Assembly (NCBI GenBank): GCA_011773575.1
Contig: WVXJ01000133.1
Location: 26,143 to 42,194 of the forward strand
DNA: 16,052 nucleotides
Origin: Armatimonadota bacterium
GTDB taxonomy: Bacteria > Armatimonadota > Hebobacteria > Hebobacterales > WVXJ01
Reading direction: 5' to 3'
This document shows positions 1 to 6,383 of the stretch, piece by piece. Each line of letters begins with the position of its first letter. Positions within the stretch are counted from its first letter, which is position 1. The notes beneath the pieces are model-generated. The model ran no database searches, was not told where the DNA came from, and saw only the letters and a list, made by a program, of their open reading frames with translations. The translations under genes were made by a program, and so were the position numbers.

Positions 1-47
1 AAGACCTGAAGATATATCTCACACTGCTGGAGCAGAGCGATGACTGA
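1..47 (+). CDS. Possible C-terminal end of an upstream gene (partial)
   Basis: Read from base 3, the window opens with 14 sense codons (DLKIYLTLLEQSDD) followed by TGA at 45-47. The peptide looks like an amphipathic helix and would overlap the methyltransferase start by 8 nt (ATGACTGA), a common arrangement for translationally coupled genes. A second frame, from base 2, is also open up to TGA at 41-43. With so little sequence the call is tentative and no function can be given. Confidence 0.3.
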   Translation, partial: DLKIYLTLLEQSDD

Positions 48-801
48 TGAAATCAACATGAGAGAGAGTTGGAATCTAATCTCACCGCATTATCAGAAAA
101 AACATCAGATTTCAGCCGACTTCGTTCACTACGGCCCGCATTGTCCCAATGAGGATCAACTGCAACTCATCGGTGATGTGCGCGGCAAGCATATACTCGA
201 AATAGGCTGCGGCGGGGGCCAGTGCAGCATAGCCTTTGCCAAGCGCGGCGCCATCGCCGCGGGTATTGATCTCTCTGACGCGCAAATCGAATTCGCACGC
301 AAATCCGCGCAGAAGGAGGGTGTTGAAGCAACCTTCTCGCAGGGGAATATCGAGGACCTTTCGGCTGTCCCGGACGCCAGCCAGGATGTGGTCTTCTCCG
401 CCTTTGCCTTACACTATGTTAAAGATATCACACACTGCCTGGCAGAAGTCCGCCGCGTGCTGGTTCCCGGCGGCCTGCTGGTATTCAGCCTGGACCATCC
501 CTTCTGGGATTGCCTCGCGGATGACAGCATGAAAATCGTCCGCTCCTATCATAACTGCTCTCCGTGGGTTTGGGATTGGGGTGAATTCAAGGACATCGGG
601 GTCTGCGCGACGATGCGCTCATTTCACCGCAAAGTGGGGGAGTGGTTCCGCCTCCTTCGTGAGGCCGGCCTGCAAGTGCTCGAAATCCTGGAGCCGGAAC
701 CGGTCGAATCGGGCAGTGGTCAAGACTGGAGTAATTACTATTCTCCACAGCGCCAGCGCATGGTCCCTGCCAATATCATCTGGAAGGCAAGAAAGCCTTA
801 G
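40..801 (+). CDS. Class I SAM-dependent methyltransferase (Methyltransf_11 type)
   Basis: A 253-residue cytosolic methyltransferase. The SAM-binding motif I is LEIGCGGG at residues 53-60, followed by the acidic strand end GIDLS (75-79), a motif with ...GNIEDL..., and the post-III segment RRVLVPGGLLVFSLDHPFW. This order is typical of the Rossmann-fold class I enzymes that act on small molecules such as quinones, sterols or biosynthetic intermediates. The substrate cannot be told from sequence. The ATG at 40 has a GGAG about 8 nt upstream; a second Met lies at residue 7. It converges with hypE and is separated from it by a palindromic element, so there is no reason to link it to hydrogenase maturation. 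Confidence 0.85.
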   Translation: MTDEINMRESWNLISPHYQKKHQISADFVHYGPHCPNEDQLQLIGDVRGKHILEIGCGGGQCSIAFAKRGAIAAGIDLSDAQIEFARKSAQKEGVEATFSQGNIEDLSAVPDASQDVVFSAFALHYVKDITHCLAEVRRVLVPGGLLVFSLDHPFWDCLADDSMKIVRSYHNCSPWVWDWGEFKDIGVCATMRSFHRKVGEWFRLLREAGLQVLEILEPEPVESGSGQDWSNYYSPQRQRMVPANIIWKARKP

Positions 802-843
802 TGCTGTTTCTCATATTTGATGCTGTCTTTCTCGAAAGAAGCG

Positions 844-918
844 CTGTAGGGCGGGCATTACTATGCCCGCCGAAGATAGAGGGAACGTTCGGCTGGCGTG
901 GTAACGCCAGCCCTACAG
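844..918. repeat. 75-bp nested palindromic element (three-way-junction fold)
   Basis: Outer arms CTGTAGGGC (844-852) and GCCCTACAG (910-918) are perfect inverted repeats. Inside lie two further perfect hairpins: GGCGGGCAT/ATGCCCGCC (850-858 with 863-871, 4-nt loop) and GGCTGGCGT/ACGCCAGCC (891-899 with 904-912, 4-nt loop). The outer and inner stems share a few bases, so they compete partly. The layout resembles REP/BIME-like or MITE-like intergenic elements. It lies between the convergent methyltransferase and hypE and could also act as a bidirectional terminator, although neither side has a clear T-run. Whether it is repeated elsewhere in the genome cannot be seen here. Confidence 0.6.
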
Positions 919-968
919 CAATGCAGTCCGAATTATGAAAGAAGGCACTAGGGAATGTGCAGCATTCC

Positions 969-992
969 GTCTCTGCGTCTTTGCGGTGAGAC
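969..992. repeat. Short tract resembling a dispersed intergenic repeat
   Basis: The tract contains TCTCTGCGTCTTTGCGG, a type of sequence I recall as scattered between genes in many environmental bacterial genomes; that is recollection, not a search. It lies just downstream of hypE. Ten of its bases (TCTCTGCGTC) recur on the minus strand at 15839-15848, at the start of the Big_1/OstA-like gene. A weak 6-bp hairpin (952-957 with 963-968) lies beside it. Confidence 0.25.
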
Positions 993-1003
993 TTACTGCT
1001 TCC

Positions 1004-2062
1004 TCAGCAAATCCGCGGCAGCTGCTCCCCGCTCATCATTTCGACGATGCGTTCGCCGCCCACCGCGGTGTGCATTACGACTGTTCCCGTTGGGCAGGAG
1101 CGTGCCTCCTGCCCTGTGGCGACTTCCCCGATAACTGCGGCATCCTTCCCCAGCGGATGAGAGCGCAGGGCCTCCAGGGCTTTATCAGATTCCTCTTTAG
1201 CGACAAAGGCCACCAGCTTGCCTTCATTTGCCACATAGAGTGGATCGAGCCCCAGAATCTCACACGCCCCTTGCACTTCAGGGCGCACAGGAATGGCGGT
1301 CTCTTCCAATACCATTCCGACACCGGCCGCGCCCGCAATCTCATTCAGCGCGGAGGCAATCCCGCCCCGCGTGGGATCTCGCAGACAGTGTAACTGTTGG
1401 CACGAATCGAGCAATTTCGCCACAAGCGGATAGAGTGATGCAGTATCACTCTTCATTTCACTCTCGAACTCCAGACCTTCCCGCACAGACATAATGGCGA
1501 TTCCGTGATCGCCAATGGTCCCACTCACAATAATCGCGTCCCCCGGTTTCACCATCTTCGGCAGCAGCGGCCTCTCCACCAAACCGATTCCTGAAGTATT
1601 AAGAAACAGAGAATCGCCCTTGCCCTTTTCCACCACTTTCGTGTCACCAGTAACCAGCAGAACTTCCGCCTCTTTCGCCGCCTCACCACAGGATAGAATC
1701 ACCCGCTGGAGGTCCTCCATCTTCAAGCCTTCCTCCAGGATGAAGCCACAGGAAAGATAAAGCGGTTTCGCCCCACACATGGCCAAATCATTCACAGTGC
1801 CGTTTACCGCCAGCCGGCCGATGTCTCCGCCCGGGAAGAAGAGGGGGCTGACCACATAGGAATCAGTGCTGAAGGCGAGAGATCTGCCTTCTATCTCCAC
1901 CACCGCGCCGTCATGAAGTGGAGCCAGAAGCGGGTTCTCGAACTGCGGCAGAAAAAGGTGATGCAGCAGATCCCGGCTGAGTTGACCACCGCCGCCATGT
2001 GCCAGCAGAACATTCGGATATTGCCGCAAAGGTAATGGACACTGTAAACCACCCTCGCTCAT
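1004..2062 (-). CDS. hypE: Hydrogenase maturation protein HypE (carbamoyl dehydratase)
   Basis: HypE receives the carbamoyl group from HypF on its C-terminal cysteine and dehydrates it, using ATP, to a thiocyanate. This supplies the CN ligands of the [NiFe]-hydrogenase active-site iron. The 352-residue protein is full length for the family. It has the N-terminal glycine run HGGGGQLS, the PurM/ThiL-like ATP-binding region (STDSYVVSPLFFPGGDIG, and GDTKVVEKGKGD), the CLRDPTRGG motif, and the diagnostic C-terminal PRIC with its terminal cysteine. An AGGAGG at 2068-2073 precedes the ATG by 5 nt. It is the last gene of the hyp run. A palindrome-rich gap of 195 bp separates it from hypD, so it may be expressed somewhat independently. 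Confidence 0.97.
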   Translation of the reverse strand: MSEGGLQCPLPLRQYPNVLLAHGGGGQLSRDLLHHLFLPQFENPLLAPLHDGAVVEIEGRSLAFSTDSYVVSPLFFPGGDIGRLAVNGTVNDLAMCGAKPLYLSCGFILEEGLKMEDLQRVILSCGEAAKEAEVLLVTGDTKVVEKGKGDSLFLNTSGIGLVERPLLPKMVKPGDAIIVSGTIGDHGIAIMSVREGLEFESEMKSDTASLYPLVAKLLDSCQQLHCLRDPTRGGIASALNEIAGAAGVGMVLEETAIPVRPEVQGACEILGLDPLYVANEGKLVAFVAKEESDKALEALRSHPLGKDAAVIGEVATGQEARSCPTGTVVMHTAVGGERIVEMMSGEQLPRIC

Positions 2063-2083
2063 CTCAACCTCCTGATTGACTTC

Positions 2084-2114
2084 CTGGGGGACGAGCCAGC
2101 GGTTCGTCCCCCAG
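2084..2114. repeat. 14-bp-stem hairpin upstream of hypE
   Basis: The left arm 2084-2097 (CTGGGGGACGAGCC) pairs with 2101-2114 (GGTTCGTCCCCCAG) through 13 Watson-Crick pairs and one G-U, leaving a 3-nt loop. On the minus strand it ends 10 nt before the hypE ribosome binding site. It has no following T-run, so it is unlikely to be a terminator. It is one of four hairpins packed between hypD and hypE. Confidence 0.55.
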
Positions 2115-2121
2115 ATCCAGC

Positions 2122-2150
2122 CTTCGTAGCCGAGGGCTACTACGGCGAAG
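2122..2150. repeat. Imperfect hairpin between hypD and hypE
   Basis: CTTC (2122-2125) can pair with GAAG (2147-2150), and GTAGCC (2126-2131) with GGCTAC (2135-2140) around a GAG loop, leaving TACGGC as an asymmetric bulge. The sequence resembles core segments of dispersed palindromic repeats known to me from other bacterial genomes. That resemblance is recollection only. Confidence 0.35.
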
Positions 2151-2173
2151 TAGGCCTCCCTCGCCCGCGTTTA

Positions 2174-2212
2174 AGAGTTGCTATCCTCGCCCCCAGGGCG
2201 AGGATAAACTCT
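2174..2212. repeat. Long interrupted hairpin between hypD and hypE
   Basis: AGAGTT (2174-2179) pairs with AACTCT (2207-2212). After a 2-nt GC bulge, TATCCTCGCCC (2182-2192) pairs with GGGCGAGGATA (2196-2206), leaving a 3-nt loop. This gives 17 base pairs in total. No clear T-run follows on either strand. Confidence 0.5.
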
Positions 2213-2230
2213 GAAAACCGGGAGGGGAGT

Positions 2231-2261
2231 CTGAGGGGGAAACCGGCGGCTTCCCCCTCAG
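2231..2261. repeat. Hairpin overlapping the hypD stop codon
   Basis: CTGAGGGGGAA (2231-2241) and TTCCCCCTCAG (2251-2261) form a perfect 11-bp stem with a 9-nt loop. On the minus strand the stem begins within the last codons of hypD. The first TTTT comes about a dozen nt after the stem, so it is not a textbook terminator. It could slow transcription or stabilise the 3' end of an upstream hypAFCD transcript. Confidence 0.45.
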
Positions 2262-3355
2262 GAAGTTCTCAGTTTGATTCCATACTGATAATAGGCTGCG
2301 CAGGCTCCTTCTGAGGAGACCATAGGCGCGCCGAGTGGATGCTGTGGGGTGCATTTTTTACCGAAAGCTGCACATTCAGTCGGTTTCTTCCGGCCCTGGA
2401 GTACGAGGCCGGCGATGCATTCTTTCGGCTCCTCCGCGGTAATATCTTCTATCTGAAAGACCTTTTCCGCGTCCAGGTCGGCATATTCCGGTTTCAAACA
2501 ATAGCCGCTTGCGGGGATAGGCCCCAGCCCCCTCCATTTGCGATCACAAACGGAAAAGACCTGCTCCATGAGCGCCTTTGCCGCCAGGTTGCCCTGTCGG
2601 GTTGCTGAACGCCGGTATTGATTCTCCACCTTCCAGGAGCCGGTTTCCAATTGAGTAATAAGCATATACAGCCCTTGAATGAGATCCAGCGGCTCAAAAC
2701 CTGTCACCACAATCGGCACCCACCACTGCTTTGCAATCTCCTCATATTCTACATATCCGCTCACTGTGCAGACATGCCCGGGGGCCAGAAAACCCTTTAC
2801 CTGACAATCCCGCGCGGAAAGGATCGCCGCGATGGCCGGAGGCACCAGCATGTTCGCAGCGAGAAGGTAGAAGTTATTCACTCCGCGCTGTTTTGCCTGC
2901 AGCGCGGCCATGGCGTTCATCGGCGCGGTGGTCTCAAAGCCGATTGCAAAGAAGACTACCTTATGCTCAGGATTCGCCTCTGCGATTTTCAGCGCGTCCA
3001 GCGGCGAATACACCATGCGCACCTCCGCGCCCTGCGATTTCGCGCTAAGCAAATCCTCCTTGCTGCCGGGAACCCGCAGCATATCGCCGAATGAACAGAA
3101 GATCACCTGTGGCTGGCGGGCGAGGGCAATGGCCTTATCTATCAATTCGATGGGGGTGACACACACCGGACAGCCCGGCCCATGCACAAGAGTTATTCCT
3201 TCGGGCAGCAATCCGTCGAGGCCGGATTTGAGGAAATTGTGTGTCTGACCGCCGCAGACTTCCATAACCTGCCAGGGGCGGGTCAGGCGCTCTTGAAGGG
3301 CCTTCAGTTGGGCCTTTACCTTGTCGCCGTCGCGGTATTCATCCAGGTATTTCAT
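2258..3355 (-). CDS. hypD: Hydrogenase formation protein HypD
   Basis: HypD is the [4Fe-4S] scaffold that, with HypC, assembles the Fe(CN)2CO unit of [NiFe]-hydrogenases. Numbering from the family-typical MKYLDEY start gives 365 residues. It shows CGGQTHN with Cys34, HGPGCPVC with Cys62 and Cys65, GFETT at 139-143, the PGHVCTVSG and GFEPLDL motifs, and four C-terminal cysteines (313, 328, 335, 352) ending in SSEGACAAYYQYG, the expected cluster ligands. The open frame extends 16 codons further upstream to 3403, but that region lies inside hypC and the extra residues do not match the family. The ATG at 3355 overlaps the hypC end by 17 nt, suggesting translational coupling of two proteins that form one complex. 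Confidence 0.97.
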   Translation of the reverse strand: MKYLDEYRDGDKVKAQLKALQERLTRPWQVMEVCGGQTHNFLKSGLDGLLPEGITLVHGPGCPVCVTPIELIDKAIALARQPQVIFCSFGDMLRVPGSKEDLLSAKSQGAEVRMVYSPLDALKIAEANPEHKVVFFAIGFETTAPMNAMAALQAKQRGVNNFYLLAANMLVPPAIAAILSARDCQVKGFLAPGHVCTVSGYVEYEEIAKQWWVPIVVTGFEPLDLIQGLYMLITQLETGSWKVENQYRRSATRQGNLAAKALMEQVFSVCDRKWRGLGPIPASGYCLKPEYADLDAEKVFQIEDITAEEPKECIAGLVLQGRKKPTECAAFGKKCTPQHPLGAPMVSSEGACAAYYQYGIKLRTS

Positions 3356-3575
3356 CCACCAAGTCCCCGGCGGCGGCGAGAGTGGCCTTTGCCTCTTCCT
3401 CATCTATTGTGCTTATGGCAAAGCCCGCATGGACTATTACATAATCGCCCACTTGCGCCTCCGGCACATAGGAGAGACACACCTCACGTACAATACCGCC
3501 GAAGCGCGCCTTACCATTGCGCAGGCCGCCCTCTTCCCAGATTTCAATTATCTCTCCAGGTATCCCCAGACACAT
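3339..3575 (-). CDS. hypC: Hydrogenase maturation chaperone HypC (HypC/HybG family)
   Basis: A 78-residue HypC. The start MCLGIPG is diagnostic: Cys2, exposed after removal of Met1, coordinates the iron that receives CN and CO. It is followed by the small OB-like β-barrel segment ending VGDYVIVHAGFAIS, with conserved His49, and by a short acidic C-terminal helix. HypC bridges HypD and the hydrogenase large-subunit precursor. It starts 30 nt after hypF and overlaps hypD by 17 nt, so hypF-hypC-hypD are clearly one transcript. Only one HypC paralogue is visible in the window. Confidence 0.97.
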   Translation of the reverse strand: MCLGIPGEIIEIWEEGGLRNGKARFGGIVREVCLSYVPEAQVGDYVIVHAGFAISTIDEEEAKATLAAAGDLVDEIPG

Positions 3576-3605
3576 GGTTCTGCTTCCTCGGATTATTCTG
3601 TGCAG

Positions 3606-5909
3606 TTATGTTCGAAGGTCCTTCTTCGCCGCGGCCACCATTATTTGGCCCAGGCTGATACCGCCGTCATTTGGCGGAACCCGCTGGTGTACGTGAACCT
3701 CGAAGCCCTCGTCAGCGAGCCGGTGGAAGATTCCCTCCGTGAGTATTCGATTCTGGAAAACGCCTCCGCTCAAGGCGATTCTTGCTATCTGCAAGCGTGC
3801 GGCGATTGTAACGGCTATTTCTATCAGGCTGTTATGAAAGCGGCGGGAGATGCCCCCTTTCGCCGCATCTCGAGCGAGATCATCAAGAATGGCGAGTAGC
3901 ATGGGCCGCCAGTCAACTACCAGAGTTTCGCCCTCCATTATCTCAAATGGGTAAGAAGAAGTCTCTCCTAGATCCGCGGCATATTCGAGTTCCATCGCTG
4001 GCTGCCCCTCGAAGGTGGCTTCTTGTCTCAGCCCGATGAGAGAGGCGACACCGTCAAAGAGCCGCCCCACACCACAACTGAGCGGGCTGTTTACTCCCTT
4101 CTTAAGCATCTGCAACAGGAGTACGCGGTCCTTTTGGTCGATGTTCTGGATTACTGCCAAATCGTCTCTTTCAGCGGCCTTTTCTTCGAACAGCGAATAG
4201 AGAATCGAAAACGCGATGCGCTTCGGCTCGCGGATTGCCTTCTCTCCTCCCGGCAGGGCGATGGGCAGAAAATGCGCAGCCCGCTTGTAGTCCGCGTAAT
4301 CACCAATGAGAAACTCACTCCCCCACAAAGTCCCATCAGGCCCATAGCCGGTTCCATCCCAACAGATCCCGAGCGCGGGGCCCTCGACTTCGTTTTCCGC
4401 CAAACAAGAGGCGAGATGCGCGTGATGATGTTGAACTTCCACGATGGGCATTCCCAGACCATGGGCATACTTGGAGGAGAGATAATCGGGATGCAAATCA
4501 CATGCCGCCATCTCAGGTTGAAGGTCATACAGTCTCTGCAAATCCTCCACCGCGCCGAGAAATGCCTGAGAGGCCTGCGGGGTTTCCAAATCCCCGATGT
4601 GTTGACTGATTATCACCCGCTCACCACTGGAGACAGCGACCGTATTCTTCAGGTGTGCTCCCACCGCCAATATCGGGAGAAGCGATTTCTTCACATAAAC
4701 CGGCAGAGGGGCATATCCCCGCGCCCGGCGCATCACCATCTCACGTCCCAACATGATGCGGGCGATGGAATCATCACAATGGCGGAGAATCGGGCGGTTA
4801 TGCACCAGGAACAAGTCTGCGATCCCTTTCAGGCGATTGAGAGCCTCTTTCTCATCTGTGACAATCGGCTCATCAGTCCGATTCCCGCTCGTCGCCACCA
4901 CCGGAAAGCCAACTTCTCTCATCAGCAGATGATGCAGCGGGCTGTAGGGAAGCATCACTCCCACGTTCGGATTGCCCGGCGCGACTGCCCCGGCAATCGA
5001 GGAAGACGCCTTCTTCTCCAGTAGTAGAATCGGGCTTTCGGGAGATAGCAGCAAACGCTCCTCCAGCAGGGAGACATGACATTCTCTCTCGATCTCTTCA
5101 ATGGTGCCAAAGAGCAGGGCAAGAGGCTTCTCCTCACGGAGTTTGCGCTCCCGCAGTCTCTTTACCACCTCTTCACTGCGAGCATCTACAACCAGAAGGA
5201 ATCCTCCCAGCCCTTTAAGGGCAAGGATCCTCCCTTCTCTGACCGCGGCGGCCGCCTGAACAAGGGCCTTCTGACCTTGGGCCCGGCTTTCTCCATTCTC
5301 GTCCCATAATTCCAGCGCGGGCCCGCACTTGGGACAGGCGATGGGCTGGGCGTGGAAGCGCCGGTCCGAAGGGTCTTCATATTCCCTCTTACAGTCCGCG
5401 CACATCTCGAAAGAGGTCATCGAAGTATTGGCGCGGTCATAGGGCAATTCTCTGATGATGGTGAAGCGGGGCCCGCAATTTGTGCAGTTGGTAAAAGGGT
5501 ATTGGAAGTGGCGGTTCTCGGAGTCGAGAATCTCGCTCAGACAATCCGGACAGGTGGCAATCTCGGGAAGCACGGTGGTGGTCTTTTCACCTGTCTCTTG
5601 GCTGTGGCGAATCTCGAATTTTCGATAGCCGACAGGCCGCAAAAAGGAGAATTCCAGGGACCAGATGCGCGCCTGTGGGGGTTTCTCGCTCTGGAGCCGG
5701 AGCAGGAAAGAGTCCAGCGAGGACTTACTTCCTTCAACTTCCAGAAAGACCCCCTGTGTGGAATTGAGCACCCATCCGCTCAACCCTATCTCCTCGGCAA
5801 GCCGGAAGACAAAGGGCCTGAAGCCAACTCCTTGTACCGCGCCTTTGATGAGAGCTCGAACTCGCTGTCTAGTTTTCCGGGCCTCTGCGAGGGCTGTATC
5901 CTCGTCCAT
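3606..5909 (-). CDS. hypF: Carbamoyltransferase HypF
   Basis: HypF converts carbamoyl phosphate and ATP into a carbamoyl-adenylate and passes the carbamoyl group to the HypE C-terminal cysteine. The 767-residue protein is full length with all domains in order. These are an N-terminal acylphosphatase domain (VQGVGFRPF, 25-33); two zinc-finger-like units (Cys120/123 with 142/145, and Cys170/173 with 192/195); a YrdC-like nucleotide-binding domain (about 210-400, with KPLALLF and ATSGNRTDEPIV); and a Kae1-like carbamoyltransferase domain with the metal-binding HHHAH (494-498) and the C-terminal LSGGVFQNRIL and PPNDGGISLGQ motifs. It begins 3 nt after the hypA stop codon, so it is cotranscribed and probably coupled. 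Confidence 0.98.
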   Translation of the reverse strand: MDEDTALAEARKTRQRVRALIKGAVQGVGFRPFVFRLAEEIGLSGWVLNSTQGVFLEVEGSKSSLDSFLLRLQSEKPPQARIWSLEFSFLRPVGYRKFEIRHSQETGEKTTTVLPEIATCPDCLSEILDSENRHFQYPFTNCTNCGPRFTIIRELPYDRANTSMTSFEMCADCKREYEDPSDRRFHAQPIACPKCGPALELWDENGESRAQGQKALVQAAAAVREGRILALKGLGGFLLVVDARSEEVVKRLRERKLREEKPLALLFGTIEEIERECHVSLLEERLLLSPESPILLLEKKASSSIAGAVAPGNPNVGVMLPYSPLHHLLMREVGFPVVATSGNRTDEPIVTDEKEALNRLKGIADLFLVHNRPILRHCDDSIARIMLGREMVMRRARGYAPLPVYVKKSLLPILAVGAHLKNTVAVSSGERVIISQHIGDLETPQASQAFLGAVEDLQRLYDLQPEMAACDLHPDYLSSKYAHGLGMPIVEVQHHHAHLASCLAENEVEGPALGICWDGTGYGPDGTLWGSEFLIGDYADYKRAAHFLPIALPGGEKAIREPKRIAFSILYSLFEEKAAERDDLAVIQNIDQKDRVLLLQMLKKGVNSPLSCGVGRLFDGVASLIGLRQEATFEGQPAMELEYAADLGETSSYPFEIMEGETLVVDWRPMLLAILDDLARDAAKGGISRRFHNSLIEIAVTIAARLQIARIALSGGVFQNRILTEGIFHRLADEGFEVHVHQRVPPNDGGISLGQIMVAAAKKDLRT

Positions 5910-5912
5910 ACT

Positions 5913-6212
5913 TCACTTATCCTGGCCGGACGCCGCGCCCTGTGAGGGAGCCTGTGGATGCGAAATCTCGAACTTCTCGATCACCAACTCCTCTTCCTGA
6001 TCCTCCAGGGCCGGCTCTATCTCCAGTTCCGCCCCTTCGGCGATAGTACCCCGCGCCAGGAGCGCGAATACTTCCTTCACCCGGTCCGGCTCCAGATTGT
6101 GAGGGCCTCGCCCCAGTCTCAGATAGACGCGGCTGACGCAGCCGGCATTGTGCTTCTTTGCTTGTTTGGTCAAGATGGAGATTGTGGAGGAGATAAGCGC
6201 TGTTTCATGCAT
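5913..6212 (-). CDS. hypA: HypA-like nickel chaperone lacking the zinc-binding domain
   Basis: HypA delivers nickel to the hydrogenase large subunit, normally with the GTPase HypB. The N-terminal MHE (His2, Glu3), which forms the nickel site in known HypA proteins, is present. Residues 4-66 follow the family, including RVYLRLG and the ...ARGTIAEGAELEIE strand. The next part normally holds two CxxC pairs of a structural zinc site. Here it is only a short acidic linker (about 67-75), after which the sequence resumes as ELVIEKFEIS, the expected last β-strand. The only cysteine is Cys25. At 99 residues, including a 15-residue low-complexity tail, it is shorter than the usual 110-120. The start at 6212 is chosen because MHE must be N-terminal and AGGA lies 7 nt upstream; the frame is open to 6242. 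Confidence 0.85.
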   Translation of the reverse strand: MHETALISSTISILTKQAKKHNAGCVSRVYLRLGRGPHNLEPDRVKEVFALLARGTIAEGAELEIEPALEDQEEELVIEKFEISHPQAPSQGAASGQDK

Positions 6213-6286
6213 GGTCGCATCCTTTCGAGCCGTTTGATCCAATCACATATTGCCATCTTCGAGAGAGCCTGAGAAGTGGGGATATG

Positions 6287-6306
6287 ATTGTGACTTTTTT
6301 CACAAT
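6287..6306. promoter_or_regulatory. Perfect CRP/FNR-family operator between hypA and folC
   Basis: ATTGTGA (6287-6293), a six-base spacer, and TCACAAT (6300-6306) form a perfect palindrome that contains TGTGA-N6-TCACA, the classic CRP half-site arrangement. HcpR-type regulators of anaerobes are also described as binding TTGTGA-N6-TCACAA sites. The centre is about 84 bp upstream of the hypA ATG and about 88 bp upstream of folC. No strong -35/-10 pair is evident on the hyp side, which would fit an activator-dependent promoter. Control of the hyp operon in response to electron-acceptor or energy status is the natural inference. Confidence 0.65.
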
Positions 6307-6343
6307 TAATATACCCCGGCGAATCGGAGAAGGCAACATCCTT

Positions 6344-6373
6344 TTGCGAATCTTGCTCTTTTGCAGTTACAAT
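6344..6373 (+). promoter_or_regulatory. Candidate sigma-70 promoter for folC
   Basis: TTGCGA (6344-6349) and TACAAT (6368-6373) are separated by 18 bp and match 4/6 and 5/6 of the -35 and -10 consensus. Transcription would begin near 6380, only a few bases before the ATG at 6384, giving a nearly leaderless message. No ribosome binding site is seen before either possible folC start, which agrees with this. Confidence 0.4.
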
Positions 6374-6383
6374 GACTCCCAGT

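Noticed and set aside
935..1393. 152-codon plus-strand open frame after the intergenic element
   Set aside because: It overlaps the conserved C-terminal third of hypE, has no family similarity, and starts in intergenic sequence.
3356..3403. N-terminal extension of hypD to the ATG-like start at 3403
   Set aside because: The additional residues are proline- and arginine-rich, lie within hypC, and precede the family-typical MKYLDEY start.
4023..5024. 333-codon plus-strand open frame opposite hypF
   Set aside because: It lies entirely inside hypF on the opposite strand. The translation has no recognisable motif, and all domains of hypF are intact on the other strand.
5352..5945. 197-codon plus-strand open frame spanning the hypF start
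   Set aside because: It is antisense to the acylphosphatase and zinc-finger domains of hypF and shows no motif.
6239..6255. Possible sigma-54 promoter (TGGCA...TTGG on the minus strand) upstream of hypA
   Set aside because: The two elements are 2 bp too far apart and the second lacks the required TTGC; no activator gene is near.
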